Assembly (NCBI GenBank): GCA_034433795.1
Contig: DAOUAE010000037.1
Coordinates: 1-35,664, forward strand
Length of the DNA: 35,664 nucleotides
Source of the DNA: DAOUAE01 sp034433795
Lineage (GTDB): Bacteria; Chloroflexota; UBA6077; FW602-bin22; DAOUAE01
Direction: 5' to 3'
Under the pieces are notes generated by a model, which was given only the letters and a program-made list of their open reading frames with translations, was not told where the DNA came from and searched no databases. The position numbers were made by a program, and so were the translations under genes. Positions 27,618-35,335 of this stretch are shown here, one piece after another; position 1 is the first letter of the stretch; every line of letters starts with the position of its first letter.

Positions 27618-29972
27618 CTGGCCCGTCGCCCGCTGGAAGCGGCGCTGGTCGGACTCCTCGGGGCCGGCGTCCTGCTGCTGGCCCTCGACCGGGGGGAGGC
27701 CCTTCTCCCCGATCTCGGGGCGCTGCAGGAACAGGCCGAGGTGGCGTACCCGCTGCCCGCTGGGGCGTCGCTGGTCCAGACCTTCCGCCTGACGACGCCG
27801 TCCCTGGCGGCGCTGGACCTCCTGCTGGAGCGGCCGCCGGCGGCGCCGGCGACCGGGACTCTCTGGCTGTCTCTCCGCTCGGGCGACGGGCGCCTCCTGG
27901 CCACGGGGGCGCTGTCGGCCGGCGCCATCCAGGGTCCGGGCTGGTTCCGGCTGGCTGTGCCGCCAGGGGGCCGGCCGGCGGAGGGGCTCTACGCGCTGGA
28001 GGTCGCGACCGACGGGGCGGCGTCGGTGTGGGTGCGCGGCAGCGCGGCGGCGGTCTACCCCGACGGTCGCCTGGCCATGGGCGGGCAGGCCCTTCCGGGG
28101 GCCCTGGCCTTCCGCGCCCACTACCGCTACGATCTCCCGCTCCTTCTCCAGGATCTCGAGACGGGATGGCGGTCGGGTCTCTGGCTCGCCGTCCTCATCC
28201 TGCTCCTGGTCGGACCAGGGCTTCTCTGGGAACAGGCGCTGGCCGGGCCCCAGCCGCGCCCGCTGCGCCTGGCCTGGTGGACCGGGCTGAGCCTGGCCCT
28301 CTGGCCGCTGGGGTTGCTCTGGGGGCGCACGCTCTGGGGGGCGGCGGGGCTGGTCATCGGTCCGCCGCTCGTGGTGCTCGTCTGGCGGCGTGCTCGTCGG
28401 TCCGGGCCGGCGGGGGCTGACGGCGTGGCGCCGGTGGCGCGTGATCGGTCGGCCGTCGGTCCGGTCGCCTTCGGGGTCGTCCTGGTCGGGGCGCTGGTGG
28501 TGCGGCTGGTTCCGACCCGCGGGCTGCCGGGGCCGCTGTGGGTGGACGGTCTCCAGCACGCCTTCATCGCCGGGCTCATCGCCGACCAGGGGGGGCTGCC
28601 GGCCACCTACGCGCCGCTGCTGCCGGAGACGCCCTTCAGCTACCACTTCGGCTTCCACCTGCTGGTGGCGCTCGTCCACCGGCTGAGCGGGCTGGAGGTG
28701 GCGCTGGCGACCCTCCTCACCGGCCAGGTGCTGAGCGCGCTGGTGGTCCTGAGCGTGGCGCTCCTGGCGCGGGTCCTCTGGCAGAGCGATCTGGCGGCGC
28801 TGGGGGCGGCGCTGGTGGTGGCGTTCTGGACGCTCTTCCCCGCCTACGCCCTCAGTTGGGGCCGATACCCGCAGCTGGCCGGCCTGCTCTGTCTGGCGGT
28901 GGTCCTGGCCGCCCTGCGCGAGCGCGTCCAGACCGGCCGGCTCCCGGCCACGGGGCTGGGGGCATTGGCGCTGGCCGGCCTGGCCCTGACGCACCCGCGC
29001 ATCCTGGTGGTGGCCGGGCTGCTGGGCGGGCTCTGGCTCCTGGTCCAGCCCGCGCGGGGGCCGGCCCTGCGGCGGGCCCTGCCGCTGGTCGGCCTGGCCG
29101 GGCTCCTCACCCTGCCCTGGCATCTCCACGAGGCCCGGACCCTCTGGCCCGTTCTCTGGCGAGGGACGCTGGCCCTCCCGCCGGGGAGCGACCCCTTTCC
29201 CTGGGACCTCGTCCTGGGCGAGCCCGACCGGCCGCTGGTCGCCCTGGCGCTGCTGGGCTGGCTGGCGGCCGCTGGCTGGCGGCCACGGGTGGCTGGGGCG
29301 GTCCTGGGGACGGTCGCCGGCCTGGTTCTCGTCGCCAACCCCGACCGTCTGGGCCTGCCGGGGAGCCGGCTCCTGGGCAACACCACCCTGGCCTCGCTGG
29401 CCTTTCTCCCCGTCGCGCTGGGCCTCGGGGGACTGCTGGCCAGCGGCGCCGACCGGCTGCGGCTGGCGGCCCGGCCGGCGTGGGTGCAGACGATGGTCTG
29501 GCTGATCGTTCTTGTCCTCGGCCTGACCGGGGCGCCACGGGCGCTCGGGGTCCTCAATCCGGAGACGCTGCTCCTCTGGCCGGCCGATCTCCCGGCCCTG
29601 CGCTGGGCGGCGGCCGCGACGCCGCCGGAGAGTCTTTTTGCCGTCAATCTGCGCCTCTGGCAGACCGGCATCTACACCGGCACCGACGGCGGCTACTGGC
29701 TGCCGGTTCTGGCCGGACGGCCGGCGCTGGTTCCCCCGCCGGTCTACGTTCACGGGCCGGCGGCCCGGGAGCGCCACGCCCGGCTTGCCGCCCTGGCGGC
29801 GGCCCAGGCCGACCCGGCCCGGTACCTCGCCCTGGCCCGGGCGGCCGGGGCGCAGTACCTGTTCGTCGGCGCCCGCGGGGGGCCGCTGCCCCTCGACCTC
29901 CTCGACCGGCAGCCGGGCCTGCGCCTGGTGTACAGCGACGGCCGGGTCCGTGTCTACTGGCTCGCCGACTAG
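27618..29972 (+). CDS. Large polytopic membrane protein (GT-C/ArnT-like), start uncertain
   Basis: The reading frame gives about 784 residues with roughly a dozen or more hydrophobic segments. After a first helix (VGLLGAGVLLLAL) comes a 150-200 residue extracytoplasmic beta-rich domain, and after the multi-helix core a C-terminal globular region (residues about 640-784). The segment LWVDGLQHAFIAGL, then TPFSYHFGFHLLVALV, with WGRYPQLAGLL later, is typical of Chloroflexota relatives of GT-C glycosyltransferases. No ATG, GTG or TTG lies between the previous gene's stop region and the first helix; CTG at 27618 is my estimate, with GGTAGGG upstream. Function is unproven. It converges on the next gene, sharing CTAG stops. 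Confidence 0.68.
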   Translation: MARRPLEAALVGLLGAGVLLLALDRGEALLPDLGALQEQAEVAYPLPAGASLVQTFRLTTPSLAALDLLLERPPAAPATGTLWLSLRSGDGRLLATGALSAGAIQGPGWFRLAVPPGGRPAEGLYALEVATDGAASVWVRGSAAAVYPDGRLAMGGQALPGALAFRAHYRYDLPLLLQDLETGWRSGLWLAVLILLLVGPGLLWEQALAGPQPRPLRLAWWTGLSLALWPLGLLWGRTLWGAAGLVIGPPLVVLVWRRARRSGPAGADGVAPVARDRSAVGPVAFGVVLVGALVVRLVPTRGLPGPLWVDGLQHAFIAGLIADQGGLPATYAPLLPETPFSYHFGFHLLVALVHRLSGLEVALATLLTGQVLSALVVLSVALLARVLWQSDLAALGAALVVAFWTLFPAYALSWGRYPQLAGLLCLAVVLAALRERVQTGRLPATGLGALALAGLALTHPRILVVAGLLGGLWLLVQPARGPALRRALPLVGLAGLLTLPWHLHEARTLWPVLWRGTLALPPGSDPFPWDLVLGEPDRPLVALALLGWLAAAGWRPRVAGAVLGTVAGLVLVANPDRLGLPGSRLLGNTTLASLAFLPVALGLGGLLASGADRLRLAARPAWVQTMVWLIVLVLGLTGAPRALGVLNPETLLLWPADLPALRWAAAATPPESLFAVNLRLWQTGIYTGTDGGYWLPVLAGRPALVPPPVYVHGPAARERHARLAALAAAQADPARYLALARAAGAQYLFVGARGGPLPLDLLDRQPGLRLVYSDGRVRVYWLAD

Positions 29973-30496
29973 CCGGTGAGGAGAAAGCCCTGGAGGGGCG
30001 TGGTCAGGGTGAATTCGACATACTCATTGAGCGCCAGGCCGCTCAGGCTCTCGCGGTCCTGGACGGTGGCCACCAGGCGGAAGCCGCAGTCGATGAGGAG
30101 CGAGCGGTCGCCGTCGCTCTCCAGGACCTGGCCCTGGATGAGGGCGTCGGGGGCGACCAGGCGGCGGGCCTGGCGCAGGCGGGGCGTGCCGGGGCCGCTC
30201 TGGAGGGGGAAACTTTTCTCCGGCCGGTCGCTCCGGCTGAGGGCGGGGACGACGGCCCGGGGGATGACCGAGAGCGGCTGGAGGAAGGGCAGGCGCTTTT
30301 CGGCGATGATCTCGCCCACGTCCCAGAGCAGGAGGTCGACGAAGGTGGCGGGCTGGTGCAGCTGCCAGCCGCCGGCCGGGAGGCGCACCTCGAAGTAGGT
30401 GCGCTCGAAGGGGCGTCGGACGGCGACCAGCAGACCCCGGTTGGCGTGCAGCCGCCACTTCTCGATGAAGACCAGGTGAGCCCACTCGTAGCCCAT
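29969..30496 (-). CDS. Hypothetical protein, 175 residues
   Basis: I do not recognise this protein. There is no signal peptide or membrane segment. The N-terminal half has aromatic and charged strands (ERTYFEVRLPAGGWQLHQP) and the C-terminal half looks like a small beta barrel (ALIQGQVLESDGDRSLLIDCGFRLVATV, then EYVEFTLTTPLQGFLL). It follows the lipoprotein gene by three bases with GAGGGGGA as ribosome site, so it belongs to the recN operon. Its stop TAG overlaps the stop of the convergent membrane-protein gene in a shared CTAG (29969-29972). Confidence 0.72.
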   Translation of the reverse strand: MGYEWAHLVFIEKWRLHANRGLLVAVRRPFERTYFEVRLPAGGWQLHQPATFVDLLLWDVGEIIAEKRLPFLQPLSVIPRAVVPALSRSDRPEKSFPLQSGPGTPRLRQARRLVAPDALIQGQVLESDGDRSLLIDCGFRLVATVQDRESLSGLALNEYVEFTLTTPLQGFLLTG

Positions 30497-30499
30497 CGA

Positions 30500-31213
30500 T
30501 CAGTCCCCCTCGCCGAGGCGGGCGGCCAGCCGCTGGCAGCAGGACAGGTCCTGGACCGGGCGCCGACCGTACTCCCGCAGCGCCCGGGAGAGTGCGAAGC
30601 GGAACGGCTGGCCCTCGCGTTGTCCGAGGATGAGGCTGCGCTCCCGGACCAGGCCGATGCCGGGCGCGTACCAGCGTTCGACGTGGGCCAGGAGGGTTGG
30701 TTCGGTCAGCTCGCTGACCAGGACGCGCCAGGCCTCGAACTCGCCAGCCGGCACCAGCACCCGTCCCCAGTTGGCCACAATGTACCGGTGGTGACGGGGC
30801 TCCGGGGGCTGGCCGAGTGTGCCCTGCCACTCCCAGGCCAGGCCGACCTGGAGGTCGAGGGGCAGGAGCGGCTCGGGCGGCTGACGCGGCCGGGGCTGGC
30901 CGTCGCGGGTGATCACCAGCGGCTGGTAGAGGGCGGCGCGGCGCGTCGCCAGGACGCTGGTCTGGACGAGGTCGGTCTCGCTGCAGGTGGCGACCATATA
31001 GAGGGTGTCAGGAGGGTTCGGGCGCAGGCGGCAGACGGCCTCGGTGGTGGTGAAGGCGCGGCGGTCGCCCAGCCCCTGGCTTAGGTTCTCGTAGACCCAG
31101 TAGTGGCCCAGATCGAGGGGGAGGGGACGGGGGGGCGTGGTGGCGGGCGCGCGGCAGGCGGTGAAGACCAGCCAGAGGAGTCCGACCGCGGCCAGGAGGG
31201 GTGGGGGCTTCAC
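30500..31213 (-). CDS. Hypothetical lipoprotein with DUF3108/TapB-like pattern
   Basis: This 237-residue protein has a signal peptide with the lipobox FTAC (C20). The mature part begins LDLGHYWVYEN, and later has VLVPAGEFEAWRVLV and WYAPGIGLVRERS. The G-x-W-x-Y start, the V-P-A-G-x-F turn and the WYAPGIGLV strand are the pattern of DUF3108/TapB-like outer-surface domains; this is a resemblance by eye. The C-terminus has a Cys pair (LSCCQRL). The start is GTG at 31213, whose GTGA overlaps the TGA of the upstream nudix gene, so it is translationally coupled to it. Function is unknown. Confidence 0.75.
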   Translation of the reverse strand: MKPPPLLAAVGLLWLVFTACRAPATTPPRPLPLDLGHYWVYENLSQGLGDRRAFTTTEAVCRLRPNPPDTLYMVATCSETDLVQTSVLATRRAALYQPLVITRDGQPRPRQPPEPLLPLDLQVGLAWEWQGTLGQPPEPRHHRYIVANWGRVLVPAGEFEAWRVLVSELTEPTLLAHVERWYAPGIGLVRERSLILGQREGQPFRFALSRALREYGRRPVQDLSCCQRLAARLGEGD

Positions 31214-31710
31214 GCGCGCTCCTTACTCTCCAGCGCATCGCCGGCGGTCAGCCGGGTCCGGATCCGCTCCAGGGCCCGGCGGATGATCTCGGCCTCGTTG
31301 GGGTAGCTGGCCCGGCGGACGGCCTCATCGGCCGGGAACCACTGAACGGTGGCGTACTCCCAGTCGTGCTGGCTCACATCGCCGCCGACCGCCTCCATCA
31401 GGTAGAAGTGGACCGTCTTGTGGAAACGCCGGCCCTCGGCGCTGAACCAGTACTCGATGGTGCCCAGCGGCTCCAGCAGCCGGACCCGCAGCCCGGTCTC
31501 CTCCTCGGTCTCGCGGACGGCCGTCTGCTCCAGGCTCTCGCCGGGCTGGGGCGTGCCCTTGGGCAGGCCCCAGGGGCCATCGGGCGTGCGCCCGCACAGG
31601 ACGATCGCGATCTGGTCGTTCTGGCGGCGGAAAACCACCCCGCCGGCCGAGACCGCCTCGGCCACCCGGCGGCGCTTGAGCGATTCGGCTTTCCCCTTTG
31701 CCTGTGGCAC
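31210..31710 (-). CDS. NUDIX hydrolase, 166 residues
   Basis: This protein contains a full Nudix box: G52 (GTPQPGESLEQTAVRETEEE, residues 52-71) with E58, R66-E67, E70-E71 and the closing TG at 72-73. The motif hydrolyses a nucleoside-diphosphate linked to another group. The WGLPKG lead-in resembles enzymes for diadenosine polyphosphates or oxidised nucleotides. The start is GTG at 31710, seven bases after the first nudix gene's stop. It lies in the recN operon, so damaged-nucleotide clean-up during DNA repair is a reasonable guess, but the substrate is unknown. Confidence 0.9.
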   Translation of the reverse strand: MPQAKGKAESLKRRRVAEAVSAGGVVFRRQNDQIAIVLCGRTPDGPWGLPKGTPQPGESLEQTAVRETEEETGLRVRLLEPLGTIEYWFSAEGRRFHKTVHFYLMEAVGGDVSQHDWEYATVQWFPADEAVRRASYPNEAEIIRRALERIRTRLTAGDALESKERA

Positions 31711-31717
31711 GGCTCCG

Positions 31718-32272
31718 CTACCCCCGTTCCGACTCCAGCCGGGTCGGCAGCCCCGCGAGCAGGGCCAGCAGGCCGATCAGGCTTTTGGCGTCGCAGATGA
31801 CGCCCTGGCGGATCAGCGCCGGCACCTGCGCCAGCGGCACCCGCTCCAGCACGAGCCGCTCGTCCTCCGGACGGGGGACCGCCGCCGGCCGCAGCCCCCG
31901 GGCCAGGTAGAGGTGCAGCTGCTCGGTGCAGAACCCCGGGCTGCTGTAGAAACTCAGCAGGGGCTCCAGCCGGTCGGCCTGATAGCCCGTCTCCTCGGCC
32001 AGCTCCCGGCGGGCGCAGGCCTCGGGGGATTCGCCCGGCTCCAGCGTGCCGGCCGGAATCTCCAGCAGATCCCGCTCGATGGCCTTGCGGTACTGGCGCA
32101 CCATCAGCACCTGGCCGTCCTCGTCGAGCGGGACCAGGGCCACGGCTCCGCGGTGCTCGACGATCTCGCGGGTCGTCACCCGGCCGCTGGGCAGCCGCAC
32201 CGTGTCCACCCGCAGGTTCAGGATGCGTCCCTGGTAGACGTAGTGGCGGGCGATAGTCTCCTCCGGCTGCAT
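31718..32272 (-). CDS. NUDIX hydrolase, ADP-ribose pyrophosphatase-like
   Basis: This 184-residue protein has the complete Nudix box, G75 to G96 (AGTLEPGESPEACARRELAE, then ETG), preceded by the QYRKAIERDLLEIPAG segment typical of ADP-ribose pyrophosphatases (NudF group). Further pieces SPGFCTEQLHLYLA and DAKSLIGLLAL fit that group. It probably hydrolyses ADP-ribose or a similar NDP-sugar in the cytoplasm. The ATG is one base after the recN stop (TGA-G-ATG) with AGGAGG upstream, so it is cotranscribed and coupled to recN. It is intact and of normal length. Confidence 0.9.
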   Translation of the reverse strand: MQPEETIARHYVYQGRILNLRVDTVRLPSGRVTTREIVEHRGAVALVPLDEDGQVLMVRQYRKAIERDLLEIPAGTLEPGESPEACARRELAEETGYQADRLEPLLSFYSSPGFCTEQLHLYLARGLRPAAVPRPEDERLVLERVPLAQVPALIRQGVICDAKSLIGLLALLAGLPTRLESERG

Positions 32273-32273
32273 C

Positions 32274-34055
32274 TCAGCCTCCTGTCCTGACCGGGGCCGT
32301 GGCCGCCTGCGGGGGACGGTGTCGGGCCTTCCAGGCGGCCGCCTGCCCGAGGAGTTCGCGGGCGCTGGCCCGGGCGGCGGCGCCGGCCTGCGGCCCGGCC
32401 AGCATGGCGCTCAGTTCGCTGAGGCGCTCCTCCGGGTCCAGTCGCCGGACCCGTGTCACCGTGCGGCCCCCGACCACCTCTTTGCTCACCAGATAGTGGA
32501 CATCGCCGTAGGCCGCCACCTGGGGCAGGTGGGTGACGCAGAGCACCTGATGGGTGGCGGCCAGGCCGGCCAGTTTCTGGCCGATCACGTGGCCGCTGCG
32601 CCCGCCGACGCCGGTGTCCACCTCATCGAAGATGAGAACCGGCACCGGGTCGACCGTCGCCAGGATGCTTTTCAGCGCCAGCATCAGCCGTGCCATCTCG
32701 CCCCCCGAGGCGATCCGGGTCAGGGGCTTGAGCGGCTCGCCGGGGTTGGGGCTGATGAGGAACTCCACCCGGTCGGCTCCGGTGGCGTCGAAGGCCAGGC
32801 GACGGCCGTCGGGCCAGGGCAGACCGTCGGGGGCGGGGGTCTGCTGGAGAGCGACCGCGAAGCGCGCCTGGCCCATGTGCAGGGCCCGCAGTTCGCCTTC
32901 GACCGCCGCCTCCAGCTGGCGAGCGGCGGCCGCGCGGGCTGTCGAGAGCGCCGCCGCCTGACGGCCGATCTCCTCCAGCAGCCGGGCGATGGCCGTCCGC
33001 AGCGCCTCTCCCCGCTCTTCCCGGTGCAGGAGGGTCTCCAGTTCGCGGGCGGCCTGCTCGGCGTAGGCCAGGATCTCCGGGACGCTCGCGCCGTACTTGC
33101 GCTTGAGGGTGCTGATGAGGTAGAGGCGCTCGTCCACCGCCTCCAGCCGGGCCGGGTCGAGGTCCAGGCTCTCGCGGTAGGCCCGGACGGCGCGGGCGGC
33201 CTCCTCGACCGCGTCGAGGGCGATGGTCAGCCGCTCGACCAGAGGAGCGAGGGTCGGCTCCAGGCGAGCCAGCTCCTGCAGGTGGGTCTGGGCCTGGCCC
33301 AGCAGGTCGAAGGCGGCCGGGGTGGCGCGCTGGCCGCCGTAAAGGAGGGCGTAGGCCGCCTCGGCCAGGGCCTGGAGCTTCTCGGCGTTGGCCAGGCGGG
33401 TTCGCTCCTGGCGCAGGCGCTCCTCCTCGTCGGGCTGCAGGGCGGCCGCCCGGATCTCCTCGAGCTGGAAGCGCAGGAGATCGAGGCGCTGGGCGACGGC
33501 GCGCTCGTCCTGCTCCAGGGCCTGGAGTTCGCGCTGAAGAGTCCGCAGACGGGCCACCTGCGCGGCCAGGGCGGCCCGGGCCGGGAGCAGACCGGCGAAG
33601 GCGTCCAGAAACTCGAGGTGCTGGCTGGTCCGCAGGAGGGAGAGGTTCTCCGTCTGGCCGTGGATATCCACCAGGAAGCGGCCGACCTGCTGGAGCAGGC
33701 TGACCGGCACCGCCCGGCCGTTGATGCGGGCGACCGTCCGGCCGCTCCGGTGGACCTCGCGGCTGAGGATGAGGGTCTCATCGTCCTCGGCCAGCCCGTG
33801 CTCGGCCAGGAGGGCGCGCAGGGTCTGGCCGGCCGGGCCGGCGGGCAGGCGGAAGAAGCCCTCCAGGCGGGCCTGGTCGGCCTCGCTGCGGACCCATTCC
33901 GGACCCAGGCGGGCGCCCAGGAGCCCGGTGACCGCGTCGATGATGATCGACTTGCCGGCGCCGGTCTCGCCGGTGAGTGCGTTGAGCCCCGGCTCGAAGC
34001 CCAGGCGCAGCTCGCGGATGATCGCGAGGTCACGGATTGCCAGTTCCAGAAGCAT
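32274..34055 (-). CDS. recN: DNA repair protein RecN
   Basis: This 593-residue SMC-like ATPase acts in double-strand break repair and recombination. The N-terminal globular part has a Walker A motif GETGAGKS (residues 29-36) and FVDIHGQTENL-like VDIHGQTENLSLL, the RecN signature. Long Arg/Glu/Leu-rich coiled coil follows (RTLQRELQALEQDERAVAQR region), then the C-terminal part with ABC signature IASGGEMARLMLALK and Walker B LIFDEVDTGVGG. The open frame extends to 34121, but the ATG at 34055 (MLLELAIRDL) matches the RecN start and has GAGG upstream. It heads an operon of five genes on the minus strand. Confidence 0.95.
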   Translation of the reverse strand: MLLELAIRDLAIIRELRLGFEPGLNALTGETGAGKSIIIDAVTGLLGARLGPEWVRSEADQARLEGFFRLPAGPAGQTLRALLAEHGLAEDDETLILSREVHRSGRTVARINGRAVPVSLLQQVGRFLVDIHGQTENLSLLRTSQHLEFLDAFAGLLPARAALAAQVARLRTLQRELQALEQDERAVAQRLDLLRFQLEEIRAAALQPDEEERLRQERTRLANAEKLQALAEAAYALLYGGQRATPAAFDLLGQAQTHLQELARLEPTLAPLVERLTIALDAVEEAARAVRAYRESLDLDPARLEAVDERLYLISTLKRKYGASVPEILAYAEQAARELETLLHREERGEALRTAIARLLEEIGRQAAALSTARAAAARQLEAAVEGELRALHMGQARFAVALQQTPAPDGLPWPDGRRLAFDATGADRVEFLISPNPGEPLKPLTRIASGGEMARLMLALKSILATVDPVPVLIFDEVDTGVGGRSGHVIGQKLAGLAATHQVLCVTHLPQVAAYGDVHYLVSKEVVGGRTVTRVRRLDPEERLSELSAMLAGPQAGAAARASARELLGQAAAWKARHRPPQAATAPVRTGG

Positions 34056-34141
34056 GCTGCCTCGTCTACTTGCGAACCAGCCGGCCGGCGTAGCGAGCCC
34101 GGCGTCGAAGCTCAGAGCCACCGTTCGATCCGCTCATCGCA

Positions 34142-34170
34142 ATTGTACGAGAGCGCCAGGATCGAAGCAG
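34142..34170 (-). promoter_or_regulatory. Possible promoter of the recN operon
   Basis: On the minus strand, CTGCTT (34170-34165), a 17-base spacer and TACAAT (34147-34142) form a reasonable promoter about 90 bases before the recN ATG. No LexA-type box is visible. Confidence 0.45.
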
Positions 34171-34265
34171 GAACCTCTATCCGAGGCCTCTTGGAGATAG
34201 CGCTCGGTCGACCGCAGCATCGCCGCACCGCCTCCGCTGATGGTCTCCGGGACAAGTCCAAGGGC

Positions 34266-34296
34266 CTGACAAGAATGCCGACAATTGCCGTACAAT
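34266..34296 (+). promoter_or_regulatory. Possible promoter of the HicB-like gene
   Basis: CTGACA (34266-34271), a 19-base spacer and TACAAT (34291-34296) form a promoter-like pair about 55 bases before the ATG at 34351. The spacer is longer than usual. Confidence 0.45.
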
Positions 34297-34350
34297 GGGC
34301 CTGGAGACGCGCACGCGTTGCTCGACAAGCCGACCTGAGGGAGAAGCGAG

Positions 34351-34575
34351 ATGCCGGTGCGCCGGTTCACCGTCCTCCTCGAATACGATCCTGAAGCGCA
34401 GTTGTGGGTGACCTTTGTCCCTGCCCTGGACTACATCTCGACGTACGGTGAGACCCGAGAAGAGGCTCTCGATCAGACGCGGGAGATGATCGCCGGCTAT
34501 CTCGAAGCTGCCGCGCAGGAAGGGATTCCGGTGCCGTCCGAGTCACCGGCAGCCGAGCTGGTCGAGCCGAGCTAG
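34351..34575 (+). CDS. HicB-like protein, orphan
   Basis: This 74-residue protein matches the partly folded RNase H-like domain of HicB family proteins. It begins FTVLLEYDPEAQLWVTFVPALD, a strand pair with the E/Y-D-x-x and V/T-x-P pattern, followed by ISTYGETREEALDQTREMIAGYLEAA, with the conserved G-x-T-x-x-E-A helix. HicB antitoxins usually pair with a short HicA RNase, but I find no HicA on either side. It has no DNA-binding tail. GAGGGAGAAG lies before the ATG, and a promoter candidate is upstream. The codons (GAA, GAT, CCT and GTC-rich) and base composition differ from the core genes. The minus-strand SRPBCC frame runs antisense across almost all of it. Confidence 0.75.
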   Translation: MPVRRFTVLLEYDPEAQLWVTFVPALDYISTYGETREEALDQTREMIAGYLEAAAQEGIPVPSESPAAELVEPS

Positions 34576-35059
34576 TGCCCCCATGCTCGCGCCCTTCGAT
34601 GACGCGCGTGCCGAGCCGCCGCGCCAGTCCTCGCGCTCCCCAGCTCATCACGACATCGTGGTTCCACCGGAACAGCGGGCGGGCAATTCCTGACACCAGG
34701 TTCATCCACCGCCTCGTCGTCCGCACCTGCCAGTCGTACCTGACAACCGTCCAGTCACCATCCCTCCACAGGTGCCAGCGGCCAGTCCCCTCTAGCTCAC
34801 CGCTGGCCACGCCTTCCAGCAGCGTCGGCGGCTCAACGCGTACTGTATGCATGTCGAACGTCAGACGGTACGGCAGCCTGCTCTTCCAGGTGTAGCGGTG
34901 AACGCTGCCGACCCCTCGATCATCGCCATGCTGGAGCTCGACGACGCGCTCGACCCCCTTCCACCAGGCCGGCCACTGCTCGGAGTGGTAGATCTCCTCC
35001 CAGACCTCACCGAGCGGCGCGCGGACGACCCACAGGGTAGTAAAGGCATACTCGCTCAT
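34367..35059 (-). CDS. SRPBCC (START/Bet v1-like) domain protein with antisense tail
   Basis: The domain (about residues 1-150) has the SRPBCC pattern of a helix-grip fold that binds a hydrophobic ligand: SEYAFTTLWVVRAPLGEVWEE, then HSEQWPAWWKGVERVVEL, WKSRLPYRLTFDM and ELEGTGRWHLW. The ATG at 35059 (MSEYAF) follows a run of G and another ATG at 35062. About 75 more residues after VIEGREHGGT are low-complexity basic sequence, and they lie antisense to the HicB-like gene (34367-34575). A typical SRPBCC protein would end near 34600, so the natural stop may have been lost. The ligand is unknown. The sequence has the more AT-rich composition of the right end. Confidence 0.7.
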   Translation of the reverse strand: MSEYAFTTLWVVRAPLGEVWEEIYHSEQWPAWWKGVERVVELQHGDDRGVGSVHRYTWKSRLPYRLTFDMHTVRVEPPTLLEGVASGELEGTGRWHLWRDGDWTVVRYDWQVRTTRRWMNLVSGIARPLFRWNHDVVMSWGARGLARRLGTRVIEGREHGGTSSARPARLPVTRTAPESLPARQLRDSRRSSPASDREPLLGSHRTSRCSPGQGQRSPTTALQDRIRGGR

Positions 35060-35335
35060 CATCCCCCCAGCGGAGACGCGATTCGGTGCACCCGCGACTC
35101 GGGCACACCACGCGACGACCCGCAGACCGCTGCCCACGAGCGATCTGGACAACGCGTGGCACGCCCTCGCTCGAACTCCGAGAGCACCAGCCTGCTTCTC
35201 GCCTCATCGTTGGTGGGCCAGGCCGGTTACGGCAGGAGGCCATCGACAACCCGGCGACGAGCGCTAGCTCCTCGGCGAGACGGTTACGCTTTCCCAGCCA
35301 GACGTCAGCAGAGACGTCACCGCGCACGTGTCACC
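35060..35335. other. Intergenic stretch, possible decayed ORF
   Basis: No confident gene lies here. On the minus strand a GTG at 35327, with GAGGTGA just upstream and near the phosphatase stop, starts a frame (ADVWLGKRNRLAEELALVAG) that looks protein-like for about 25 residues and then turns into low-complexity sequence. It may be a broken small gene. No terminator or repeat is visible. Confidence 0.3.

Noticed and set aside
27333..29972. Starting the membrane protein at the ATG at 27333
   Set aside because: The first 95 residues would overprint the lipoprotein gene as Ala/Gly/Asp-rich low-complexity sequence, so a true start nearer 27618 is more likely.
34056..34350. HicA toxin gene paired with the HicB-like gene
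   Set aside because: No frame here or downstream shows the short HicA pattern (G-S-H-x-x-x region). HicB appears to be an orphan.
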